A DNA stretch of 7,412 nt from an uncultured Propionibacteriaceae bacterium (GTDB taxonomy: Bacteria > Actinomycetota > Actinomycetes > Propionibacteriales > Propionibacteriaceae), in contig CALKHV010000186.1 of NCBI GenBank assembly GCA_937988865.1, positions 1-7,412 of the forward strand, read 5' to 3'. Made by a program: the position numbers and the translations under genes. The number at the start of each line of letters is the position of its first letter. The first letter of the stretch is position 1. The notes beneath the pieces are model-generated. The model was given only the letters and a program-made list of their open reading frames with translations, ran no database searches and was not told the origin of the DNA. Positions 1 through 6,297 of the stretch are shown here, piece by piece.

Positions 1-375
1 GACCAGACCATCTGCATCACGGCGTACGCCGTCAACAGCGAGGGCCAGCACAGCAGTTCGGTGCAGCAGTGCGCGACGACCCGGGGGAAGGGCACCGCCA
101 CCTTCAGCCACGGCGGAGCCGCCGGAACATGCCCGTGGGGTGGCGAACAATGCGATTACCTCATGCTCACCGTGAGGACTTGGTATCCGGGCTCGTGGGT
201 CACCTGCACCGGCACCGCCGCCGGCTCGGGCTTGGGCGGCTCCGGTACCTACAGTCAGCGCGTGCAGGTCGACGTCAGCGGGGATTGGGGCCCGGCACGA
301 TTCTTGAACCTGGTGATAGGACGGAGCTTCCTGCCCGCTCCCCAGGACGCCACCGGCGACTGTCACTACTCCTGA
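1..375 (+). CDS. Fibronectin type III-like, probably secreted protein (C-terminal 124 residues, 5' end outside window)
   Basis: Reading frame 1 is open from the first base to the TGA at 373-375, so only the last 124 residues are present. Residues 1-27 (ICITAYAVNSEGQ, then CATT) look like the last strands of a fibronectin type III domain with a Cys pair (C5, C24). Residues 30-124 form a Gly/Ser/Thr-rich, beta-type module with four more Cys (C44, C51, C69, C121). I recall similar Cys-containing end modules after FN3 repeats in actinobacterial surface proteins. The even number of Cys suits disulfides outside the cytoplasm. There is no LPXTG motif and no C-terminal membrane helix, so it is either released or anchored by an unseen N-terminal part. 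In related actinobacterial clusters a long Ig-like/FN3 protein precedes the MoxR gene, so this may be the client or effector of the operon. The FN3 call is moderate; the role is inference. Confidence 0.7.
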   Translation, partial: DQTICITAYAVNSEGQHSSSVQQCATTRGKGTATFSHGGAAGTCPWGGEQCDYLMLTVRTWYPGSWVTCTGTAAGSGLGGSGTYSQRVQVDVSGDWGPARFLNLVIGRSFLPAPQDATGDCHYS

Positions 376-401
376 CCATCTATGAAGCGAGACGAGACCT
401 G

Positions 402-1376
402 ATGAGCACCATGACACCCGAGAACGCGGCCTTCTTCGCCGACATGTTCCAGCGCCTCACCGACAACGTCGGGCAGGCCCTGCTGGGGAAGGCGCCAGTG
501 ATCCGGCTGGCGCTCACCTGCATGCTCGCCGAGGGCCACCTGCTCCTGGAGGACACCCCGGGCACGGGCAAGACCGCTCTGGCCCGCGCCATCGCAGCGT
601 CGGTGCACGGCAGCCACAATCGCATCCAGTTCACCCCTGACCTACTCCCCTCCGACATCACCGGCATCACCATGTTCGACCAGTCGACGGGCCGCTGGAA
701 CTTCCACCGCGGACCCATTTTCAGCTCGATCGTGTTGGCCGACGAGATCAACCGTGCGTCGCCGAAGACACAATCGGCCCTGCTCGAGGTGATGGAGGAG
801 TCCCACGTGACCGTCGACGGCCAGCGCCACGCCACCGAGCGTCCGTTCATGGTGATCGCCACCCAGAACCCCGTCGAACAGGCAGGTACCTACAAGCTCC
901 CCGAGGCCCAGCTCGACCGATTCCTGATGAAGACCTCGGTGGGTTACCCCGAGGGCGAGGCCGCGTTCCAGGTTCTGGCCGGATCAGCCCAGCCGGACCG
1001 TTCGAAGAACCTCACCCCCGTCATCGCGCAACAGGCAGTCGCAGACATGATCGACTCCGTGCGCGACAACTACGTCGACACGGCGGTGCTCGACTACGTG
1101 CAGCGCCTGGTCGAGGCCACGCGCGCCGACCATTCGACCGACATGGGCGTCTCGACCCGCGGAGCCATCGCCATGGTGCGCGCCGCGAGGGTCTGGGCTG
1201 CGGCCCACGGACGCAACTATGTTCTGCCCGACGACGTCAAGGTCCTGGCTGCACCCGTGTGGACGCATCGCCTCATCATGTCGCCCGAAGCCGAGTTCGC
1301 GGGCACCTCGGCCACCGACGTCATCGCTCGCGTGCTCGCCGCCGTCGAGGCACCCATGAACCGGTTGGCCGGCTGA
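402..1376 (+). CDS. MoxR-family AAA+ ATPase
   Basis: This is a 324-residue protein of normal MoxR length. MoxR proteins are cytoplasmic hexameric AAA+ ATPases thought to act as chaperones that remodel or load partner proteins, often with vWA or DUF58 partners. Visible motifs: Walker A EDTPGTGKT with K57; Walker B LADEINRA with D114 and E115, followed by the family signature KTQSALLEVMEE; sensor 1 IATQNP with N156; arginine-finger candidate R173 in LDRF; sensor 2 candidate R253 in STRGA. All residues needed for ATP hydrolysis are present. The frame stays open upstream to about base 69, but that stretch overlaps the FN3 gene and has no MoxR similarity, so the ATG at 402 is preferred; a second in-frame ATG lies at 411. 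The ribosome site is weak (purine-rich GCGAGACGAG at 388-397). A 26-base gap with no terminator separates it from the previous gene, and the next gene begins 3 bases after its stop. Confidence 0.95.
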   Translation: MSTMTPENAAFFADMFQRLTDNVGQALLGKAPVIRLALTCMLAEGHLLLEDTPGTGKTALARAIAASVHGSHNRIQFTPDLLPSDITGITMFDQSTGRWNFHRGPIFSSIVLADEINRASPKTQSALLEVMEESHVTVDGQRHATERPFMVIATQNPVEQAGTYKLPEAQLDRFLMKTSVGYPEGEAAFQVLAGSAQPDRSKNLTPVIAQQAVADMIDSVRDNYVDTAVLDYVQRLVEATRADHSTDMGVSTRGAIAMVRAARVWAAAHGRNYVLPDDVKVLAAPVWTHRLIMSPEAEFAGTSATDVIARVLAAVEAPMNRLAG

Positions 1377-1379
1377 CCC

Positions 1380-2600
1380 GTGTTCCGACCATCCAGACTC
1401 CTCCCTGCTGAGTTGTCGCAGCGCATCCGCTCGGTGGCACGCCGCGTGGCCCGGCATCCTGTGCTGGCCAGCATCACGCCCATCGGCTGGACACTGCTGG
1501 TCGGCGGCGGCTTCGCGGCCTGGATCGGGTGGGCTGAGGGATGGCTGGAGTTCCGGGCGCTGGCGACCATGGCTGCCGTGGTTCTGCTCGTGGCGGCGCT
1601 CACGGTCCTGGGTCGACGCGAACACGAGGTGCTGCTCGAGCTGCACAAGCCCCGGGTGCAGGCCGGCGACGAGGCCCTCGGGCGGGTGCTCGTGACTGCG
1701 GCGGGCGGCAAGGCGTCCGGGGCCACCACCATGGAGTTCCCTGTCGGCAAGGCAGTGGCCTCCTTCCGGGTGGGCCCGCTCGGGGCCGACGATGAGCACG
1801 AGGAGATGTTCACCATTCCGACCCGACGACGCGGCCTGATCACGCTCGGCCCGGTGCGATCGGTGCAGGTGGATCCCATCGGCGCCATGAGCCGGCAGAA
1901 GGTGCTGGCGCCGGCCACGGAGCTCTACATCCATCCCCGCATCACCCACGTCGAGGCAGGCGCGGTGGGTGCGCTGAGGGACGTCGAGGGCATCACCACC
2001 TCCAACCTCTCTTCCTCCGACGTCTCGTTCCATGCCCTTCGTGAGTACGTCCCCGGCGATGACCGTCGCTCGATCCACTGGCGCACCACGGCCCGCACGG
2101 GCAAGCTCATGGTCCGCCAGTTCGAAGAGACCATGCGCGCGCACCTGCTCGTCCTCCTGTCGACCGTCCGCGCCGACTACGCCACCGAGGACGACTTCGA
2201 ACTCGCCGTGTCGGTCGTGGGCTCGCTCGCGGCGTCGGCGTTGCGTGAGGACCGACAGGTCAGCGTCCACACCTCCACAGGTGAGCTTCGGTTTCCGAAC
2301 ACCTTGGGCATGCTCGACCGGCTGTCAGGTGTCGAGATGAGCGACAGAGGTCTCAGCCTTCGTCAGATGGCCGCCAAGCACGGCTCCATCCCCGGGCTGT
2401 CGGTGGCGGGCTTCATCACGGGCTCCTCGGAGCCCATGGAGCTGCGCGCCGCCCAACTCGCCCTGGCGCCCGGCATCTATCCGTTCGCGGTCCGCTGCGC
2501 AGCGTCGGCCGGGCTCACACGCCGCAGGGTCGGCGACCTCGTCATTCTCGACATCGCGGGTCTGGGCGACCTTCGACCGGCAGTCGGGAGCCTGGCATGA
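1380..2600 (+). CDS. DUF58-family membrane protein (MoxR partner)
   Basis: The protein has 406 residues from a GTG start 3 bases after the MoxR stop. I see no good Shine-Dalgarno site, so translation is probably coupled to the MoxR gene. Two hydrophobic segments (about residues 33-50 and 59-77) anchor it, with a basic N-terminus facing inward. A beta-rich region follows (about 80-195). The DUF58 signature lies at 220-246: LREYVPGDDRR, SIHW, ARTGKLMVR, with R221, P225, G226, D227, D228, W234 and R246. DUF58 proteins are regularly encoded beside MoxR and are thought to be its membrane partners; their biochemical role is unsettled. The C-terminal part (about 250-400) is at the place of a vWA-like fold, but the metal-binding DxSxS stretch expected near 261-265 reads STVRA, so metal binding is unlikely. 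Its stop overlaps the next start in ATGA. Confidence 0.93.
   Translation: MFRPSRLLPAELSQRIRSVARRVARHPVLASITPIGWTLLVGGGFAAWIGWAEGWLEFRALATMAAVVLLVAALTVLGRREHEVLLELHKPRVQAGDEALGRVLVTAAGGKASGATTMEFPVGKAVASFRVGPLGADDEHEEMFTIPTRRRGLITLGPVRSVQVDPIGAMSRQKVLAPATELYIHPRITHVEAGAVGALRDVEGITTSNLSSSDVSFHALREYVPGDDRRSIHWRTTARTGKLMVRQFEETMRAHLLVLLSTVRADYATEDDFELAVSVVGSLAASALREDRQVSVHTSTGELRFPNTLGMLDRLSGVEMSDRGLSLRQMAAKHGSIPGLSVAGFITGSSEPMELRAAQLALAPGIYPFAVRCAASAGLTRRRVGDLVILDIAGLGDLRPAVGSLA
2587..2590 (+). promoter_or_regulatory. Shine-Dalgarno site for the transglutaminase-like gene
   Basis: GGAG (within GGGAG) lies 6 bases before the ATG at 2597. The ATG overlaps the TGA of the DUF58 gene, which supports this start and points to coupled translation. 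Confidence 0.7.
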
Positions 2601-4990
2601 AGCGCGTCCCCGCCCTCTCCCTGCCTCGCGCGGTGGGCGCCTGGGCCATGCTGCTCCCCGGTGTCATCGCGTTCCAACCGGCATTCGGTGGCTTCCGGGG
2701 CTATCTTGCTGCGTTCGTCGGGATCACCGTCGGGGCAGGGATCGCGCTGGTCGCGGCTCGGTTCCGCTGGTCTGTCGCCCTGTGGTTCGCAGCCCTGCTG
2801 AGCTCCTATCTGCTGCTCGGTGGCCCTCTGGCGGTGCCTGACACCACCATCGCCGGGTTCCTTCCGTCCCTCGAGACACTGCGCCGCCTGGTCCTGCTCA
2901 TCTTCCAGGGCTGGATGGATCTGCTCACCGTGGCCACACCCGCCGGGGACCTCTCGGGCCCGGCTGCGGTGCCGCTCCTGGGAGGGCTGCTCGTGGGGGC
3001 GTCCTTCGTCGGGGTCGCCAGGATGACCAAGGCTGTGCACTGGCCGCTGCTCGCGCCGCTGGGGTGGCTCGCGTTCGGCATCGCCTTCGGAGTGCGCACA
3101 GCGCCCACCGCCATGTGGCTGGGGGCAGCTCTTGGCGCTGGGATCCTGGTGTGGTTGACCGCCCACAGACTGGGACGCACCAGTGCTGTGAACGCCGAGA
3201 TCCTGGTGCGCCGCGATGCCGGGATGTCCCGTGCCACAGCCAGGGCCGTGTCGGCCGGTCTGGTCATCGGGTTGGCCGCCCTGGCAGCAGTCGGTGTCAA
3301 TCTCCTGACCGGAGAGCGCGCCAACCGGCAGGTGCTCCGCGACGACGTCGCCCCGCCCCTGACCTTGCAGGAGTACGCCAGCCCGTTGACGAAGTACCGA
3401 CTTTACGAACGCGGCCTCAAGGACGAGGTGTTGTTCCGCGTCACCGGCATGCCCGAAGGCTCACGCTTGCGGCTTGCAGTGCTCGACAGCTGGGACGGCA
3501 ACGTGTTCAACGTTTCGCAGGCCAGCAGCCACTACCTGCGGGCCGGCCGCGAACTGCCCTGGGCCCCGCCCACCGAGCCGGCCACGGCACAGATCACGGC
3601 CGTGACCTACGACGCCGTGTGGCTGCCCACCTTCGGCGAGTCCAGCGTCATCGACTTCGGGGGGTTGGCCGCCTCTGGGCAACGCCGGGGTCTCTACTAC
3701 AACCGCACCACCCACCAGGCACTGACCACGGCGAGGTTCGGCAAGGGATCAACCGTCACCATCGACGCCGTACCGGTCGTACCGCAGAGCAAGCAGGTGC
3801 GGGAGACCATCTCCGGCGCGGGCCTTGGCAGCGCCACGTTGGCCCACGTCACGAGGGTGCCTGACGTGCTGGTCAAAGCGTCCACCGACTGGACCACTGA
3901 AGCGACGAGCGCCTACGAACAACTCTCCATCATCGCCGAGCGAATGCGGACCGAGGGCTTCTACTCGGACGGAACCGATGGGAAGTCCCGATCGGGGCAC
4001 ACGGCTGAACGCCTCGCCACGATGTTCGGGCAGCCCCAGTGGGTGGGTGACGACGAGCAGTACGCGACCGCGATGGCGCTCATGGCCACCCAGTTGGGCA
4101 TCCCCGTCCGCGTGGTCCTGGGATTCCACCCTCTCGAGGGCAATGCGCCCACCGACGTCTGGGAGGTCACGGGAACCGAGGCGCACGTGTGGGTGGAGGC
4201 TGATCTCGACGGCGCCGGCTGGGTGACGTTCGACCCGACCCCCGACCGCGACAAGCTTCCCCAGACTGACGTGCCCCGCCCCAAGCCCAAGCCCAAGCCG
4301 CAGGTGGACCCACCACCCAACCCGCCGGAGAAGCTGCCTGACGAACCGATTGTGGCCGATGAGGAAGCCGTCAATGTCGACGAAGAGGATGACTCGGCGT
4401 CCAACTGGAGGCTGATCCTGATGATCGTCGGTGCCTCCGCGGGAGGCTTGCTGCTCGCAGCCAGCCCTCTGTTGATCATCGGTGCGATGAAAGCCCGCCG
4501 TGCCACACGCCGTCGTACCCGTGGTGGGGTGGCAGACCAGCTGGCCGGCGCCTGGGACGAGGTCGTCGACAGGGCGAGGGATCTCGGACATCCTGCCCCG
4601 ACGAACTGGACCCGGCGCGAGGCTGCCGCCGATCTCCAGGGCGCCTACCCAGCGGTCCTGGTGGAGCCTCTTGCGCACCAGATCGACGCCTCTGTCTTCA
4701 GTGCCGGGATGCCCGGACCTGAGGCACGAGACGTCGTGTGGGGCGAGGCCGACGCATTGCGTGGAGCGCTGCTCGCCACGAAACCGTGGTACGTCAGGCC
4801 CGCGGCCCTCTTCTCCACGCGCTCGTTGAGGCGTCGCACGACCGAGTCAGGCGGCCGCAGACGCGGCGGCCCTTCGGCCATGCCCACGTTCCTCACCCGT
4901 CGCCCGATCACTCCCCCCGAATCCTCACATTCCAAGTCCGCACCCCCCAAACGCGCCGTCGCGGCAGCAGCCCAAGAGAAGGAATCCTGA
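2597..4990 (+). CDS. Multi-pass membrane protein with TgpA-like transglutaminase-core domain lacking the catalytic Cys
   Basis: This 797-residue protein has about seven N-terminal membrane segments (about 12-28, 36-53, 57-76, 122-141, 149-166, 171-189, 217-237) and an amphipathic stretch at 94-113. An extracytoplasmic region (238-602), a further membrane helix (604-629) and a basic cytoplasmic tail (631-797) follow. Positive charges after the even-numbered helices and after the last one (RRATRRRTR) fit this topology. The transglutaminase-like core is at about 435-550: GDDEQYATAMALMA, GIPVRVVLGF, then AHVWVE with H530 and GWVTFDPT with D546. In active family members the first motif contains a Cys (GxCEQFA); here it is D486 (GAC at 4052-4054), and the full protein has no Cys. 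It is therefore probably a non-catalytic binding or scaffold domain. A KP repeat and an acidic stretch form a stalk before the last helix. The arrangement matches TgpA-type proteins beside MoxR and DUF58. I could not identify the tail as DUF4129 with confidence. Confidence 0.92.
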   Translation: MKRVPALSLPRAVGAWAMLLPGVIAFQPAFGGFRGYLAAFVGITVGAGIALVAARFRWSVALWFAALLSSYLLLGGPLAVPDTTIAGFLPSLETLRRLVLLIFQGWMDLLTVATPAGDLSGPAAVPLLGGLLVGASFVGVARMTKAVHWPLLAPLGWLAFGIAFGVRTAPTAMWLGAALGAGILVWLTAHRLGRTSAVNAEILVRRDAGMSRATARAVSAGLVIGLAALAAVGVNLLTGERANRQVLRDDVAPPLTLQEYASPLTKYRLYERGLKDEVLFRVTGMPEGSRLRLAVLDSWDGNVFNVSQASSHYLRAGRELPWAPPTEPATAQITAVTYDAVWLPTFGESSVIDFGGLAASGQRRGLYYNRTTHQALTTARFGKGSTVTIDAVPVVPQSKQVRETISGAGLGSATLAHVTRVPDVLVKASTDWTTEATSAYEQLSIIAERMRTEGFYSDGTDGKSRSGHTAERLATMFGQPQWVGDDEQYATAMALMATQLGIPVRVVLGFHPLEGNAPTDVWEVTGTEAHVWVEADLDGAGWVTFDPTPDRDKLPQTDVPRPKPKPKPQVDPPPNPPEKLPDEPIVADEEAVNVDEEDDSASNWRLILMIVGASAGGLLLAASPLLIIGAMKARRATRRRTRGGVADQLAGAWDEVVDRARDLGHPAPTNWTRREAAADLQGAYPAVLVEPLAHQIDASVFSAGMPGPEARDVVWGEADALRGALLATKPWYVRPAALFSTRSLRRRTTESGGRRRGGPSAMPTFLTRRPITPPESSHSKSAPPKRAVAAAAQEKES
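4978..4983 (+). promoter_or_regulatory. Shine-Dalgarno site for the RDD-FHA gene
   Basis: GAAGGA lies 6 bases before the ATG at 4990. It decides the start: the frame is open much further upstream (to about 4738), but that part overlaps the previous gene and has no recognisable protein content. Confidence 0.8.
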
Positions 4991-6297
4991 TGAGCCAACC
5001 ATTCGGGAACTCGACCGCCGTCACTGTCGCCATGGGGCAGCGGGTCATCGCTCGCCTCATCCTCGGCGCCCTGGGCGTCGCCGTCTACCTCGTCTACACC
5101 ATCGGCGTCGCCTCGGCGATGGCCAACTCGTCAGCCGGACTGCTGCTGGGCCTCAGCGTGGTGATGCTGGTCTGCGCAGTGGGACTCACGGTGTGGCAGT
5201 TGGTCCTGATGTTGAAGGATTCCACCACCGTGGGTGGGAAACTTCTCAAGTTTCGTTTCCTGAACGCAGACACAGGCGAGGACGCCAAGGCGCAGTTGCT
5301 GCTCAAGTACCTCGTGCAGGGGGTGTTCGAAAGCGTGACCGTGGGTCTGGGTGCGATTTCGTACCTGGTGACCTACCGCGACGGGCAACACTGGCTGGAT
5401 CGGGCATTCAAGATGGTCGCGGTGCGCAACGACTCCGTGCAGAGCGCAGGTCACCTGGCTGGTCGTCAGCTCGAGCCGCAGAAGGCCCAGCCGCGGGTGA
5501 TGCCCGTCCAGATGCCCCAGAAGCAGGTTCGGTTCGACGTTTCACCATCAGCGCCGGCCTTTGACCCGACCGGTCCGGCTGCCCCGCAGCAACCCCCCGC
5601 CGGTTCAGCCTCCTTTCCCAGCGCCACGCAGACCCTCCCCCCTGCTCCCGAGCAAGCATCCGTCCCCGCGCCGGGGGTTCAGCCCGCCGCGCCCGACCCC
5701 GTGCTGTCGCCGCAGCCTCATGCCCCCGCCAACCCGTGGGCGATGCCCGCCGAACCGGCCCCGCTCGGTGAGCGCGAAGCCGAGTCAGGTCCCATCTACG
5801 CAGCGCCCCCTCCGTTGCCCTCCTACGCGTCATTCGCACCCACAGGGCAGCCGTTGATCCCCCCCAGCCCAGGTGCGCAGTTCGGGGCGAACCATGGGGG
5901 AGGGACGCATCAGGCCCCGCCTGCGCTCCTCCTCAGCGACGAGACCGTGGTGGACCCTTCTGTCGCAGCCGAGGCCGCTCCTGTCGTGCTCCTCGACGAC
6001 GGGCAGCGAATCGTCCTGGACGCTCCCGTGGTGCTGGGTCGAAACCCGTCATCTCCGAGCAGCTACCCGCTCGCGAGATGCGTCCAGGTCGCGGACGAGT
6101 CGATGCGCTTGTCCAAGACGCACCTGGTCCTGGTTCCCGGCGAGGAGGGTGTCGGAGTCTTCGACGTGGGTGCCACCAACGGCGTCCACATCGAACGCGA
6201 CGGCCTCAAGGCGAGGATCCCCACTGGTGAGGTGTACCCGCTGACGGACGACGCCGTCCTGCACTTCGGCGGCCGGTCACTTCAGGTCTTGCGGTGA
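4990..6297 (+). CDS. RDD-family membrane protein with C-terminal FHA domain
   Basis: The protein has 435 residues and starts at an ATG sharing one base with the previous stop (TGATG). Residues 1-147 form an RDD-type membrane domain: hydrophobic segments at about 18-43, 48-75 and 104-128, the link VGGKLLKFRFLNADTG at 81-96, and HWLDRAF with D137 near the end. The usual Asp in the first helix after the Arg is missing (ARLILGAL). Residues 150-316 are a disordered, Pro/Ala/Gln-rich linker. Residues 330-435 are an FHA domain, a phosphothreonine reader: LGR with R351, S375 and H378 in RLSKTH, and N397-G398 in GATNG, so the key phosphopeptide-binding residues are kept. DETVVD at 317-322, just before the FHA domain, is a candidate phosphothreonine site. 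The protein probably brings FHA recognition to the membrane, next to the phosphatase encoded downstream. Its stop overlaps the next start by 4 bases (GTGA). What the RDD part does is unknown. Confidence 0.92.
   Translation: MSQPFGNSTAVTVAMGQRVIARLILGALGVAVYLVYTIGVASAMANSSAGLLLGLSVVMLVCAVGLTVWQLVLMLKDSTTVGGKLLKFRFLNADTGEDAKAQLLLKYLVQGVFESVTVGLGAISYLVTYRDGQHWLDRAFKMVAVRNDSVQSAGHLAGRQLEPQKAQPRVMPVQMPQKQVRFDVSPSAPAFDPTGPAAPQQPPAGSASFPSATQTLPPAPEQASVPAPGVQPAAPDPVLSPQPHAPANPWAMPAEPAPLGEREAESGPIYAAPPPLPSYASFAPTGQPLIPPSPGAQFGANHGGGTHQAPPALLLSDETVVDPSVAAEAAPVVLLDDGQRIVLDAPVVLGRNPSSPSSYPLARCVQVADESMRLSKTHLVLVPGEEGVGVFDVGATNGVHIERDGLKARIPTGEVYPLTDDAVLHFGGRSLQVLR

Noticed and set aside
69..401. Upstream extension of the MoxR reading frame
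   Set aside because: It overlaps the FN3 gene in another frame, is Arg/His-rich without family similarity, and the ATG at 402 gives the normal MoxR N-terminus.
376..401. Possible terminator or promoter between the FN3 and MoxR genes
   Set aside because: The 26 bases hold no stem-loop with a T-run and are too short for a convincing -35/-10 pair; a promoter inside the end of the FN3 gene cannot be excluded.
382..402. Six-codon ORF (MKRDET) ending in TGATG at the MoxR start
   Set aside because: The overlap is suggestive of a leader peptide, but there is no ribosome site before it and so short an ORF is expected by chance.
984..2270. Minus-strand open frame of 428 codons across the MoxR and DUF58 genes
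   Set aside because: It mirrors the codon pattern of the plus-strand genes in high-GC DNA, is rich in His, Arg, Gly and Asp with no domain motif, and lies opposite well-supported genes.
3749..4678. Minus-strand open frame of 309 codons inside the transglutaminase-like gene
   Set aside because: Shadow of the plus-strand gene, with no recognisable motif and no ribosome site considered convincing.
4738..4989. Upstream extension of the RDD-FHA reading frame
   Set aside because: It overlaps the transglutaminase-like gene and lacks protein-like content; the ATG at 4990 has a good ribosome site.
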